From positions 248,001 to 312,000 of the forward strand of contig NZ_JNYV01000002.1 of the NCBI RefSeq assembly GCF_000717275.1: a stretch of 64,000 nt of DNA, read 5' to 3'. Under the pieces are notes generated by a model that ran no database searches, had not been told where the DNA came from, and saw nothing but the letters and a program-made list of their open reading frames with translations. Shown here piece after piece: positions 34,968 through 44,412 of this stretch. The translations under genes were made by a program, and so were the position numbers. Each line of letters begins with the position of its first letter. Position 1 is the stretch's first letter. Origin of the DNA: Kitasatospora arboriphila. GTDB lineage: Bacteria > Actinomycetota > Actinomycetes > Mycobacteriales > Mycobacteriaceae.

Positions 34968-37184
34968 TCAGCGGGTACCTGTGGACGGTCCACCCTCTTC
35001 GGGCGGGAGTACCGGCTCCGTCTCCGTCTCTGTGTCAGGGTCGGGGCCGCCACCCGGGAGCGGGATCACCACACCGGGGCCGAGCGTCACGCCCGGCCGA
35101 GTCGTAGTGGTCGGCGGCGTGGTGGTGGTCGGCACGGTGCGCGTGGGGGTGTAGGTCTGCGGCGGCGGCTCATAGGGAACGCCTGCGACTCCACCGATCT
35201 CGCCCGGTTCCGGGAACTCCTCGATCGGCCGGCCGTCGAGAGCCCGGTTCATCGCTGTTCGCCAGATCTGCGCCGGCAGGCCTGATCCGTAGATCGTTGC
35301 GCCGGTGTAGTTCTTTAGCGCGGTGCCCTTGTCGGTACCAACCCATACTGCCGTCGACAGCTGCGGCGTGTACCCCACCATCCAGGCGTCCTTGTTCAGC
35401 CCGGTGTCGCCGAGCTGGGTGGTGCCTGTCTTGGCGGCGGACGGCCGCTCGCCCCCGTCGAGCGCGTTGCCGTTCGAGTACGAGGCGATCGGTTCCAGTG
35501 CAGCCGTGGTGTTGTCGGCCACCTCGGCCGGCAGCCGGCGTTCACCCGCGTTGTCGGTGCGCTCGTAGAGCACCTGGCCCTGCGAGTTCTCGACCTTCTG
35601 GACGAAGTGCGGAGCGTGGTACATGCCCGATGCCGCGAGGGTGGCGTACGACGACGCCATGTCGATGACGCGAGATGCGTACTGACCGAGCACAACACCG
35701 CCCTCGACTCCGCCGTCGGGGTTCTGCAGTGTTTTGGTGCCGTCGGCCGCGACCTCGGGGATGCCAGCGCGGTGAGCCGCATCGGCGACCGCGGTGGGTC
35801 CACCGTTGAGGTCCATCATCAGGCGGTAGTAGACGGTGTTCAGCGACATCTTCATGGCCGTCGCCAGGTTGCACGACCCGCAGGATTCGCCGTCCGAGTT
35901 GGTGACGGTGAGACCGCCGGGCCCCTCGAACGGCGCCGAGCTGTAGGTCTTCGACAGCGGGATGCCCTGCTCGAGTGCTGCCACCAGAGCGAACACCTTG
36001 AACGACGAGCCCGTCTGCAGATTGGCCTGCGCGTAGTCGTATCCGTTGCCGTCGTTGCCACCGAAGTAGCCCCGGACCGCGCCGGTCCGTGGATCGATCG
36101 ACACCACAGACGTTCGCAGCTCGGGCGGTTCACCCTCACGGAGGTCGTTCGCCGCGGTGAAGTTCGCCCGCTGCACCTGGGGATCGATGGTGGTGGTGAT
36201 GCGAAGACCGCCGGTCCGGATCTCCTCCTCGGAGATGTTCAGTGTGCCGAGCTCGGCCAGTACCTGCTGCTTGATCAGTCCGTTGGGTCCGTCGCTCGCC
36301 GGGTCGCCGGCAACGGCCTGGGTATCGACGACCTTCGGGTACTGCTGCGCGTCGGCTTCTTCCCTGTTGATCGCGCCGATCGTGACCATGCCGTCGAGGA
36401 CGTACTCCCAGCGCCCTTCGGCAGCCTGGAGATTGGTTGCCGGGTCGTAGTAGGAGGGAGAGCGGATCGACGACGCGAGCACAGCCGCCTCCGACAGGGT
36501 GATGTCGGCGAGGTTCTTGTTGAAGTACGCCTTGGCCGCTGCCGAGACACCGTAGGCGCCGCGACCGAAGTAGATGGTGTTGAGGTACGCCGCGAGGATC
36601 TCTTCTTTGGTCCACTCGCTGGACATCTTCGTGGAGATCGCGAGTTCACGGAACTTGCGCTGGTAGCTGGCCTCGTCGCCGGTCAACACGTTCTTCACGT
36701 ACTGCTGGGTGATGGTCGAGCCACCACCCGCGTCCTCGCGCCCGGTCACCTTGCCCCACGCCGCGCGGGAGTAACCGCGGATCGAGAAGCCCGAGTTGCT
36801 CGCGAACTCGCGGTCCTCGGCTGCGATCACGGCCTGCTGCAGCACCTGCGGGATCTCGGTGATCGGCACGTCGGTGCGGTTGCCCTCCGGTGGCACGATT
36901 CGCGCGAGTTCACCGCCCCGGGTGTCGACCACCGTGGCGATCTGACTCTGCTTGATGTCGCCGGGTGCGGGCACCTCGGCTCCGGCGTAGGTGACCAGGA
37001 ACACCGCTGCCATCACCAGCGCGAAAGCGGGGAGCAGCGCGCCGCCGAGACCGACGATCCAGGCGACTGCCTTCTGCCACCGTCGCTTCTTCTCGACCGG
37101 GTTGCTGCTGGAGGGAGCGCGGCCGCCGCCGCCATGCTCCGAGGTCCAACCGGACCGATTGGGTCCGTCAGGGCCATTGCTCAC
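34968..37184 (-). CDS. ponA1: Bifunctional class A penicillin-binding protein (PonA1-like)
   Basis: This 738-residue enzyme polymerises and cross-links peptidoglycan. A short cytosolic part and one membrane helix (about 40-66) precede the GT51 glycosyltransferase domain (EDREFASNSGFS, GGGSTITQQYVKN, YLNTIYFGRGAYG). The transpeptidase domain has S-x2-K in TGSSFKVF, S-x-N in KMSLNTVYY and KTG in AAKTGTTQLG. A Pro/Thr-rich tail of about 90 residues ends the protein, as in mycobacterial PonA1. Its ATG overlaps the stop of the DUF5318 gene by four bases, and a GT87 gene follows. It is essential or important for growth in relatives. Confidence 0.95.
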   Translation of the reverse strand: MSNGPDGPNRSGWTSEHGGGGRAPSSSNPVEKKRRWQKAVAWIVGLGGALLPAFALVMAAVFLVTYAGAEVPAPGDIKQSQIATVVDTRGGELARIVPPEGNRTDVPITEIPQVLQQAVIAAEDREFASNSGFSIRGYSRAAWGKVTGREDAGGGSTITQQYVKNVLTGDEASYQRKFRELAISTKMSSEWTKEEILAAYLNTIYFGRGAYGVSAAAKAYFNKNLADITLSEAAVLASSIRSPSYYDPATNLQAAEGRWEYVLDGMVTIGAINREEADAQQYPKVVDTQAVAGDPASDGPNGLIKQQVLAELGTLNISEEEIRTGGLRITTTIDPQVQRANFTAANDLREGEPPELRTSVVSIDPRTGAVRGYFGGNDGNGYDYAQANLQTGSSFKVFALVAALEQGIPLSKTYSSAPFEGPGGLTVTNSDGESCGSCNLATAMKMSLNTVYYRLMMDLNGGPTAVADAAHRAGIPEVAADGTKTLQNPDGGVEGGVVLGQYASRVIDMASSYATLAASGMYHAPHFVQKVENSQGQVLYERTDNAGERRLPAEVADNTTAALEPIASYSNGNALDGGERPSAAKTGTTQLGDTGLNKDAWMVGYTPQLSTAVWVGTDKGTALKNYTGATIYGSGLPAQIWRTAMNRALDGRPIEEFPEPGEIGGVAGVPYEPPPQTYTPTRTVPTTTTPPTTTTRPGVTLGPGVVIPLPGGGPDPDTETETEPVLPPEEGGPSTGTR

Positions 37185-37693
37185 AAGTACTTCTCCATAC
37201 CTTCAGTGCCGATCCCTTTTGAGCCCATTCCTTCTGGGCCACCGCCGGCACCCACGTCAGTGGCTGCATCGGCTGAACTGTTCGCCATTCGACCCCCCGC
37301 CACCCGCCGGGTCCGCCGTACCCGTGGACGCGGAGGCAAGCCGGACACGTACGACTGGACCAGGTGGTTCCAGCTGCAGGTCCGGCACACCTCGACCACA
37401 TGTACCGAGAACTCCTCCTGGCTCACGGCCAGGCGGAGGATCTCCTCGGTGGTCCGCGCCGACCCCGACACCTGCCCGAGCTTCTCGCCAAAAACCCAGG
37501 ACACGATGGTGACCTGTTCTTTCCGGCAGATCGGGCATCGCACCGAACTGGGACGGCCGTGAAACTTCGCCGCACGCAGCAGATAGGGGCTGGCATCGCA
37601 CACCTCGGCAACCCCGGTACGTCCGGAGTAGACCTCGGCCAGCCGGGACTTGCGCTGTAACGCGTAGTCCACCACCTGTCGCTGCAATCGCAC
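37181..37693 (-). CDS. DUF5318 protein (Rv0049-like)
   Basis: The 170-residue protein carries two C-x2-C pairs (RCPICRKE and VCRTCSWN) that could bind zinc. The tail is rich in Gly and charged residues. Position and sequence fit Rv0049, which sits before ponA1 in mycobacteria. Function is unknown; the fixed neighbourhood suggests a link with cell-wall synthesis or division. The stop overlaps the PBP start, so the genes are cotranslated. Confidence 0.85.
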   Translation of the reverse strand: MRLQRQVVDYALQRKSRLAEVYSGRTGVAEVCDASPYLLRAAKFHGRPSSVRCPICRKEQVTIVSWVFGEKLGQVSGSARTTEEILRLAVSQEEFSVHVVEVCRTCSWNHLVQSYVSGLPPRPRVRRTRRVAGGRMANSSADAATDVGAGGGPEGMGSKGIGTEGMEKYL

Positions 37694-37940
37694 GAATCAA
37701 GAGTACGTGCCGCCGACTCGGAAGATTTGGCGGTTCGGCGCCGCCAAGACCGTGACAGCGCTCCGATCGTCGCTGCTGACAGCCCAATTTTTGCGGCACC
37801 GATCGTTCTCGGCGCGTGCATGCCGCAGATAAGCCCAGTTCAGACACAGTTTCCATCCCGGTTATATCGGCGCGATACATATGTGTGTAGCATCTGCGGT
37901 ACAGGTTTCTGCAACACGTTGAACGGAGGTGCGATCGGAG

Positions 37941-38582
37941 ATGCTCGAACTCGCGGTACTCGGTTTGCTCCTCGAATCCCCGATGCATGGCTATGAGCTG
38001 CGTAAACGGCTCACGGGACTGCTCGGGGCGTTCCGCGCGTTTTCGTATGGATCGCTGTACCCGTCACTGCGCCGTATGCAGGCCGACGGTTTGATCGCTG
38101 AGGATTCGGGCCCTCCGGGAACGCTCAAACGACGCGCCCGTCGCGTTTATGCGCTCACCCCTAAGGGACGCGAACGGTTCACCGAACTGGTCGCCGACAC
38201 CGGACCGCAGAACTACACCGACGACGGCTTCGGAGTGCATCTCGCATTCTTCAGCCGGACTCCCGCGGAAGCGCGCATGCGCATCCTCGAGGGTCGTCGC
38301 CGGCAGGTGGAAGAGCGGCGCGAAGGTCTCCGAGAGGCCGTCGGACGTTCGAACCGCACAGTGGATCGCTACACCAAGCAACTCCATCAGCTGAGTCTCG
38401 AATCCAGCGAGCGCGAAGTTCGCTGGCTCAACGAACTCATCGCCGCCGAGAGTTCGGAATGGGCCGGGGATTCGACCAAGACGTCGAGGAATCCCGGACC
38501 GTTGCCGACCGAGGCGGTTACGACAGAACCCGAAACAACTTCGGTTACACCACACAAAGAAGGGGAACCCGACCATGGGTGA
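37941..38582 (+). CDS. PadR-family transcriptional regulator
   Basis: The 213-residue protein starts with the PadR winged helix-turn-helix ([20 protein letters not shown], then [20 protein letters not shown]) and continues with a coiled helical dimer domain ([20 protein letters not shown]). A tail of about 30 Pro/Thr/Glu residues is poorly conserved. The ATG at 37941 matches the start of known relatives; a GTG at 37929 is possible. Its 3' end overlaps inositol-phosphate synthase by eight bases, so it probably controls that gene and itself. An ACATATGT palindrome at 37877-37884 is a candidate site. The same pair occurs in Mycobacterium tuberculosis (Rv0047c, Rv0046c). Confidence 0.9.
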   Translation: MLELAVLGLLLESPMHGYELRKRLTGLLGAFRAFSYGSLYPSLRRMQADGLIAEDSGPPGTLKRRARRVYALTPKGRERFTELVADTGPQNYTDDGFGVHLAFFSRTPAEARMRILEGRRRQVEERREGLREAVGRSNRTVDRYTKQLHQLSLESSEREVRWLNELIAAESSEWAGDSTKTSRNPGPLPTEAVTTEPETTSVTPHKEGEPDHG

Positions 38583-39669
38583 CAACACAGTACGCGTGGC
38601 AATTGTTGGCGTGGGTAACTGCGCCTCATCCCTGGTCCAGGGCGTGCAGTACTACAAGGATGCCGACGAGAACGCTTCCGTTCCGGGCCTCATGCACGTG
38701 AAGTTCGGCAAATACCACGTCCGCGACGTCGAGTTCGTCGCCGCATTCGACGTGGACGCCAAGAAGGTCGGCTTCGACCTCTCGGATGCCATCTTCTCCA
38801 GTGAGAACAACACCATCAAGATCGCCGACGTGCCGCCCACCGGCGTCACCGTGCAGCGTGGCCATACCCTCGACGGACTCGGCAAGTACTACCGCGAGAC
38901 CATCACCGAGGCCGACGGCGAGGGCGGCGATGTCGTCCAGACCCTGAAGGACGCCAAGGTCGACGTGCTCGTGTCGTACCTGCCCGTCGGTTCCGAGCAG
39001 GCCGACAAGTTCTACGCACAGTGCGCCATCGATGCGAACGTCGCGTTCGTCAACGCTCTGCCGGTCTTCATCGCCAGCGACCCCGTGTGGGCCAAGAAGT
39101 TCGAAGACGCCGGTGTGCCGATCGTGGGCGACGACATCAAGAGTCAGGTCGGTGCCACCATCACCCACCGCGTGATGGCGAAGCTGTTCGAGGACCGCGG
39201 TGTCACGCTGGACCGCACGTACCAGCTGAACGTCGGCGGCAACATGGACTTCAAGAACATGCTCGAGCGTGAGCGTCTCGAGTCCAAGAAGGTCTCGAAG
39301 ACCCAGGCCGTCACCTCGAACCTCACCGGTTCGCTGGCGGGCAAGATCGACGACAAGAACGTTCACATCGGACCGTCTGACCACGTTGCGTGGCTGGATG
39401 ACCGCAAGTGGGCCTACGTCCGCCTCGAAGGTCGCGCCTTCGGCGACGTGCCGCTGAGCCTCGAGTACAAGCTCGAGGTCTGGGACTCCCCCAACTCGGC
39501 CGGCATCATCATCGACGCCGTTCGTGCGGCGAAGATCGCCAAGGACCGCGGCATCGGAGGACCCATCCTCCCGGCCTCGGCCTACCTCATGAAGAGCCCG
39601 CCCGAGCAGCTCGCCGACGACGTCGCGCGCAAGCAGCTCGAAGCCTTCATCATCGGGGCCGATTCCTGA
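38575..39669 (+). CDS. ino1: Inositol-1-phosphate synthase
   Basis: The 364-residue enzyme turns glucose 6-phosphate into inositol 1-phosphate with NAD as cofactor. This starts the synthesis of phosphatidylinositol, lipomannan and mycothiol. It has the Rossmann motif [13 protein letters not shown] at the N-terminus and typical blocks such as [19 protein letters not shown] and [12 protein letters not shown]. The length equals the actinobacterial form. It overlaps the PadR gene and is followed by a strong terminator. Confidence 0.96.
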   Translation: MGDNTVRVAIVGVGNCASSLVQGVQYYKDADENASVPGLMHVKFGKYHVRDVEFVAAFDVDAKKVGFDLSDAIFSSENNTIKIADVPPTGVTVQRGHTLDGLGKYYRETITEADGEGGDVVQTLKDAKVDVLVSYLPVGSEQADKFYAQCAIDANVAFVNALPVFIASDPVWAKKFEDAGVPIVGDDIKSQVGATITHRVMAKLFEDRGVTLDRTYQLNVGGNMDFKNMLERERLESKKVSKTQAVTSNLTGSLAGKIDDKNVHIGPSDHVAWLDDRKWAYVRLEGRAFGDVPLSLEYKLEVWDSPNSAGIIIDAVRAAKIAKDRGIGGPILPASAYLMKSPPEQLADDVARKQLEAFIIGADS

Positions 39670-39724
39670 CAAGCAGAATCGGGATCGGTGCCGACGCCTG
39701 ATCTGATCTGACAAGCTCCACCCG

Positions 39725-39758
39725 AGAGCCGCACACCTTCTATAAGGTGTGCGGCTCT
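39725..39758. terminator. Strong terminator after ino1
   Basis: A perfect 15-base stem (39725-39739 and 39744-39758) closes a CTAT loop, 56 bases past the ino1 stop. It should end the PadR-ino1 transcript and keeps the serine hydrolase gene separate. Confidence 0.9.
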
Positions 39759-39796
39759 TGGCATTTCCGGTGCAAAACGGTCCTTCATGGCCAAAG

Positions 39797-41398
39797 ATGT
39801 CGACTATGACGAAATGGGCCACCTCTCGCCGACTGCAGTTCGCCGCTACGGCACTCGCGGCAGTTCTTATGATCTCCGCATGCGGGGACGACAGCGGATC
39901 GTCGAGTCCCGAAGGCGACTTCTCGGGTCCGCCACCGGCCAATTCGGCTGTGGCGGTGAGCGAGCAGCAGATCGATGACGCCATCGACCGGGTGCCCGAG
40001 CTCGCCGAGAGCATCATGTCGAAGACGAAGATCCCCGGCCTTGCGGTGGCAGTTGTTCACGGTGGGGAGGTGGCCTTCGCCGAAGGTTTCGGGGTCAGAG
40101 AGGTCGGCAAAGACAGCAAAGTGGACGCCGACACCGTCTTTCAGATCGCGTCGCTGTCCAAATCGGTGGGGGCCACCGTCATCGCCGAGCAGGTCGGTAA
40201 GGGTGTTGTGGAATGGGAAACCCCCGTCCGTCAGAACTTGCCATCGTTCGCGATGAGCGATCCCTGGATCAGTGACCACGTGACCATCGCCGACATGTAC
40301 ACCCACCGGTCGGGGCTACCGCTTCACGCGGGAGACATCCTCGAAGACCTCGGCTACGGGCAGCAAGAGATCCTGAGCAAGCTCGCGCAAGAGCCGATCG
40401 AGGCGGCCGATTTCCGGGTCCACGATGCCTACACCAACTTCGGCATCACCGCGGCCGCCGAATCCGTCTCCACCGCAGCCGGAACCGACTGGGCAACCCT
40501 GAGCCAGAACTCGCTCTACGGGCCGCTGGGCATGACCAACACCAGTTCCCGCTTCGCCGATTACATGGCGCACACCGATCGCGCGATCCCCCACATCCTG
40601 GTGGGCGACAAGTACGAACCCAAGTTCCAGCGGGACCCCGACGCACAATCCCCGGCCGGTGGCGTCTCGTCGACGGTCAACGACCTCGCGAAGTGGATGA
40701 ATCTGGTTCTCGCAGGTGGGGTACACAACGGGCAGCCGTTGGTCGAAAAGGAGCCGCTGGTCGCAGCTTTCACCAGTGAGTTCGCACACGGCCCCGGCCA
40801 GGACACGTCGTTCCGATCGGGCACGTCCGGGTACGGCGTGAACGTCAGCACCACATCGTCCGGACGCGTGATCAACAGCCACTCCGGTGCGTTCAACATG
40901 GGAGCTGCGACCAACTACGTGATGATCCCGTCCCTGAACGTGGGCATCGTGGCCCTGAGCAACGCCGGACCGATCGGTGCTGTCGAGGCGCTGACCGCCG
41001 AGTTCGTCGACCTCGTCCAGTACGGGAAGATCACGCAGGATTGGGTCAAGGGTTACGCACAGCTGACAGCCGCTCCGGCCGAGGGTGAACTCGCCGGCAA
41101 GCAACGCCCCGCCGACGCGGCTCCACCCGGACCACTGCCCCGGTACGCAGGAACCTACGCCAACCCGTACTGGGGCGAGGCGACCGTGGCACCGATGCCC
41201 GACGGCAACCTGCAATTGACCATCGGACCGGACCGGGTGCAGTACACGTTGACACCGTGGAGTGGGGACACGTGGACGTTCATCCCCACCGGCGAGATGC
41301 CGAACCCGGGCACGGTGTCGCAGGCGACGTTCAACGGCAACACCGTGGTGCTCGAGTACTTCGACGACAACGGGCTGGGAACGTTCACGAAGTCCTAA
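39797..41398 (+). CDS. Exported serine hydrolase, beta-lactamase/AmpC-like lipoprotein
   Basis: The 533-residue product has a lipoprotein signal ending LMISACGDD, so the Cys near residue 34 would be lipidated. The beta-lactamase/PBP-like core has S-x2-K in QIASLSKSVG, Y-x-N in HDAYTNFGI and a late HSGAFN in place of KTG. A separate C-terminal domain of about 110 residues (GTYANPYWGEATV onwards) is like DUF3471. These enzymes act as esterases or peptidases in the envelope; true lactamase activity is less likely. Start codons at 39797 or 39806 are both possible. Confidence 0.85.
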   Translation: MSTMTKWATSRRLQFAATALAAVLMISACGDDSGSSSPEGDFSGPPPANSAVAVSEQQIDDAIDRVPELAESIMSKTKIPGLAVAVVHGGEVAFAEGFGVREVGKDSKVDADTVFQIASLSKSVGATVIAEQVGKGVVEWETPVRQNLPSFAMSDPWISDHVTIADMYTHRSGLPLHAGDILEDLGYGQQEILSKLAQEPIEAADFRVHDAYTNFGITAAAESVSTAAGTDWATLSQNSLYGPLGMTNTSSRFADYMAHTDRAIPHILVGDKYEPKFQRDPDAQSPAGGVSSTVNDLAKWMNLVLAGGVHNGQPLVEKEPLVAAFTSEFAHGPGQDTSFRSGTSGYGVNVSTTSSGRVINSHSGAFNMGAATNYVMIPSLNVGIVALSNAGPIGAVEALTAEFVDLVQYGKITQDWVKGYAQLTAAPAEGELAGKQRPADAAPPGPLPRYAGTYANPYWGEATVAPMPDGNLQLTIGPDRVQYTLTPWSGDTWTFIPTGEMPNPGTVSQATFNGNTVVLEYFDDNGLGTFTKS

Positions 41399-41426
41399 AC
41401 CGCTCGGCTGTCAGAACTAAACGACG

Positions 41427-41454
41427 AAGACCCACCGAATACTCGGTGGGTCTT
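41427..41454. terminator. Convergent terminator hairpin
   Basis: Perfect 12-base arms (41427-41438 and 41443-41454) close an ATAC loop between the serine hydrolase gene and the small acidic gene on the other strand. It probably serves both. Confidence 0.88.
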
Positions 41455-41481
41455 GGTCGATTACATCGGGGAGTCTGTGGA

Positions 41482-41700
41482 TCAGCCGACCACCGTGGTG
41501 TCGTAGTAGCCGTCGCCGTCGGTGTCGACGTGCACGGTGTCGATGTAGCCGTCGTTGTTCGCGTCCTCGTGCATCTCGTCGGCGAATCCGTCACCGTCGG
41601 TGTCGTACTCCTCGTAGTTGGCGATGCCGTCACCGTCGGTGTCGGTGAGAGCGGTGTCGATGATGCCGTCGGCGTTGGTGTCGTAGTACTCGGTGGCCAT
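41482..41700 (-). CDS. Small acidic protein made of calcium-binding-type repeats
   Basis: The whole 72-residue protein consists of Asp-rich repeats such as DTNADGIIDT, DTDGDGIANYEEY, DTDGDGFADEM, DANNDGYIDT and DTDGDGYYDT. These resemble thrombospondin type 3 or dockerin/EF-hand loops that bind calcium. There is no signal peptide, membrane helix or other domain, which is unusual because such repeats are usually parts of large secreted proteins. It is transcribed alone after the GntR gene on the minus strand. Role unknown; a calcium buffer or small adaptor is a guess. Confidence 0.75.
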   Translation of the reverse strand: MATEYYDTNADGIIDTALTDTDGDGIANYEEYDTDGDGFADEMHEDANNDGYIDTVHVDTDGDGYYDTTVVG

Positions 41701-41835
41701 GATGTCTCCTGTGACTCGGTGCTGTTGGTCGTGGTGTTCTCTGTCTTGGTGAAGCAGTCAGAGATAGGAGACCTCGGTCACGGAAAATGTTCCCGCCGCT
41801 TCGCGAAGAATCCGGCACACGGCCGCTGGCGGCGT

Positions 41836-42579
41836 TCACAGCTGCCAGTGCACCGGCTGGGAGATGATGTCGCCGAGACGGCGCCGGTAGTACTTGGCGG
41901 ATTCCTCGTTGAATGCGTTCATGGCCGTGGCGGTCGCCTCGGAATCCCGGTCACGCATCGCGTCGAGCACGTCCTGCTGCATCTCGATCGCGGCGAGGCG
42001 GGTGGGCATCGGATGCTCGCTGGGCTCGGCGTCGCGCACGAGCAGCCATAGTGTCTCCATCACGATCTTCAGGACCGGGTTTCCCGCTGCCTCGTACACA
42101 CTGCGCTGAAAGACGGCGTTGTTCTCCTGGAAATTGGCGTAGTCGCCGGGATCCTCACGCATGCGGTCGAGTGCCAGTTGCATGGTCTCGAGCTGATCGT
42201 CGGTGACGTTCGCCGCGGCCTGACGGGCGACGATGGGCTCCATCATCAGCCGGACGTCGATGACGTCGCTGATGTTGGCGCCGTTGATCTGCAGGAACAG
42301 CTTCATGGTGTTGCCGAGCGACTCGAGCTCGGGTCGCTTTGCCACCGGACCGCCACCTATGCCGGATTTGATGGTCACGAGATCGCGACTTTCCAGCAGA
42401 CGCAGCGCCTCGCGGACGGTCGTACGCGCCACCCCGTGCTCGGCGACCATTTCTTTCTCTGTGGGCAGCCGTTGTCCGACGACGATTCCGCCTCCGAGGA
42501 TCTGATCCGCGATCACATTGGCCACTCGCGCCGAGATCTTGGGCGCGCGCGCCCGCGGAACGCTTTCCTCGATGGTCAT
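41836..42579 (-). CDS. GntR/FadR-family transcriptional regulator
   Basis: The 247-residue regulator has a winged helix-turn-helix (residues 10-75: RLPTEKEMVAEHGVARTTVREALRLLESRDLV) and an FCD ligand-binding domain with metal-type histidine/aspartate places (about 90-230). FadR-like members sense acyl-CoA or organic acids. The ATG at 42579 has a GGGGGAG ribosome site. It is divergent from the acyl-CoA ligase operon and a pair of repeats lies in the gap, so it probably controls that operon and itself. Confidence 0.9.
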   Translation of the reverse strand: MTIEESVPRARAPKISARVANVIADQILGGGIVVGQRLPTEKEMVAEHGVARTTVREALRLLESRDLVTIKSGIGGGPVAKRPELESLGNTMKLFLQINGANISDVIDVRLMMEPIVARQAAANVTDDQLETMQLALDRMREDPGDYANFQENNAVFQRSVYEAAGNPVLKIVMETLWLLVRDAEPSEHPMPTRLAAIEMQQDVLDAMRDRDSEATATAMNAFNEESAKYYRRRLGDIISQPVHWQL

Positions 42580-42614
42580 GTGTTTCTCCCCCGCCTCCAA
42601 GTTCGTCTCGCAGT

Positions 42615-42667
42615 GCTAACCATACCTACGGACAGTGTGATGTGCGCCAAGTCTGTACATAGTTAGC
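42615..42667. promoter_or_regulatory. Inverted GTTAGC pair in the GntR/acyl-CoA ligase gap
   Basis: GCTAAC at 42615-42620 and GTTAGC at 42662-42667 face each other across 41 bases, with further similarity just outside (TATGG and CATA). They flank the likely start points of both divergent transcripts. They may be two half-sites or two operators for the GntR protein. A TCTGTACAT string directly before the second copy reappears upstream of the PEP-utilising gene. Confidence 0.4.
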
Positions 42668-42724
42668 GGGATTAGATACTGTAGTCCGTGTCAGAAAAGT
42701 AACTCACGGGGCGAGGAGGTGGTC

Positions 42725-44404
42725 ATGTATCCCACACGGCCACCGAATGCTGCTCTGACGCAGAGCTATAGGTATGCCGGGCACTGGCGCGATCAGCCCG
42801 TCGCGCACTTCCTCGAGCAAGCCTGCGCTCGATATCCCGACGCTGTTGCGGTGATCGACGGTGCGCGTCGCATCACCTTCGGTGAACTCGACGACGCGTC
42901 GGCACGGCTCGCGGCAGCACTGCGAGATCGCGGTGTGCGATCCGGCGACATCGTGGCGTTCCAGCTGCCCAATTGCGCCGAGGCGGTCATCGCGTTTCAG
43001 GCCATCATGAAGCTCGGCGCGATCGCCAACCCGATCGTTCCCATCTACCGAGCCCGGGAACTACGCTTCATCCTCGGGCAGGCTCGCGCAAAAGTGGTGC
43101 TCATCCCGGGAACGCACCGTGGGTTCGATTTCGGGGCAATGTACCGGGACCTGGTGACCGACCTTCCCGACCTGCAGCTTGTCGTCTCCATCGGAGGAAA
43201 CCCCGTCAACGCGGCGGTCGGCACCACATTGGACGAACTGACGAAGTCGGCATCACCGCAAGCCGTTTCGGCTGTACGCAATCTGCCGCCGGCCGACCCA
43301 GACAGTATCTGCCTGTTGCTGTACACCTCTGGTACCACCGCCGACCCCAAAGGCGTTCTGCACAGCCACAACACTCTTGCCTACGAGAACCGGTCGATGA
43401 TCACCTGGTTCGGATTGAACGAGCGCGACGTCATCTTCAACCCATCCCCGGTCACCCATGTGACCGGGGTGAATTGTGCGCTGACTCTACCGTGCCTGCT
43501 CGGCACAGCGGTTGTGCTGCAGGACGTCTGGGACGCCGAAGCCGCCTTGGATCTCATCCGGTCCGAGCACGCCAGCTTCATGATCTTCTCGACGCCCTTC
43601 CTTCGGGGCCTGCTCGACGCAGCCACCGCGGCGGAGCTCGATACCCCTTCCATCCGCTACATAGCTTGTGGCGGAGCCGATATCCCCGACTCGCTGACCG
43701 CCGCCGCCACCGGACGGCTGGGTACGGTCACGAGGATGTACGGCGCCACCGAGGGCCCGTCTGTCACGGCGTCCGACCGGTGGGACCCCATCTACCTGCG
43801 CACCAAGACCGATGGACGGCCGATTTCGCCCACCGAGGTGATCGTCGCCGACGACGACGGCACCTCCGTTGCCACAGGGGCTGTGGGCGAAGTCCTCTGG
43901 CGCGGACCGGACACCTTTCTCGGATACCTCGATGAGCGCCTGAACGAGACCGCCTTCACCGACGACGGTTTCTTCCGTACCGGTGACCTTGGTCGCTTCG
44001 ACAGCAGCGGCGGCATCCACATCGTCGGACGTATCAAAGATGTCATCAATCGCTCGGGCGAGAAGATCAGCGCGCACGACGTCGAGAACCAACTCAGCGA
44101 ACATCCGGCTGTTGTCGAGGTGGCCGTTGTCGCCGGGCCTGATGCCCGTACCGGTGAGCGCGGGTGTGCGTTTGTGGTGACCCGAGATCACCGCGATCTC
44201 ACACTGCCCGAGGTGCACCGATTTCTTCTCGAACGAGAGATCGCGGTGCAGAAGATCCCGGAAAGCGTGTTTGTCGTCGATTCCCTGCCCAAGACCGCCA
44301 GCGGCAAGGTGCAGAAGTTCGCACTCAGAGACTGGACCAGAAACCGGACCGAGCTGCCGCCGCAGATGCAGAAGATGACTTTCGCCGCGGCACACGAGAA
44401 ATAG
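42725..44404 (+). CDS. Acyl-CoA synthetase/ligase (AMP-forming, FadD-like)
   Basis: The 559-residue enzyme activates a carboxylic acid to its CoA ester through an acyl-AMP. The P-loop YTSGTTADPKG lies near residue 205, the hinge GRIKDVINRSGEKIS near 440, and the catalytic lysine in PKTASGKVQK near 530. The ATG at 42725 is chosen because GAGGAGG lies about seven bases upstream. It is the first gene of an operon with a hydratase and two acyl-CoA dehydrogenases. The acid may be a branched or cyclic compound rather than a normal fatty acid, as suggested by the paired dehydrogenases. Confidence 0.9.
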   Translation: MYPTRPPNAALTQSYRYAGHWRDQPVAHFLEQACARYPDAVAVIDGARRITFGELDDASARLAAALRDRGVRSGDIVAFQLPNCAEAVIAFQAIMKLGAIANPIVPIYRARELRFILGQARAKVVLIPGTHRGFDFGAMYRDLVTDLPDLQLVVSIGGNPVNAAVGTTLDELTKSASPQAVSAVRNLPPADPDSICLLLYTSGTTADPKGVLHSHNTLAYENRSMITWFGLNERDVIFNPSPVTHVTGVNCALTLPCLLGTAVVLQDVWDAEAALDLIRSEHASFMIFSTPFLRGLLDAATAAELDTPSIRYIACGGADIPDSLTAAATGRLGTVTRMYGATEGPSVTASDRWDPIYLRTKTDGRPISPTEVIVADDDGTSVATGAVGEVLWRGPDTFLGYLDERLNETAFTDDGFFRTGDLGRFDSSGGIHIVGRIKDVINRSGEKISAHDVENQLSEHPAVVEVAVVAGPDARTGERGCAFVVTRDHRDLTLPEVHRFLLEREIAVQKIPESVFVVDSLPKTASGKVQKFALRDWTRNRTELPPQMQKMTFAAAHEK

Positions 44405-44412
44405 GTACCCAC

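Noticed and set aside
35607..37562. A 651-residue open frame antisense to the PBP1 gene
   Set aside because: It mirrors the high-GC codon pattern of the penicillin-binding protein, is Arg/Val/Gly-rich, and shows no domain.
37877..37884. ACATATGT palindrome as a firm PadR operator
   Set aside because: Only eight bases, and it lacks the longer spaced arms typical of PadR sites; mentioned only as a candidate in the gene entry.
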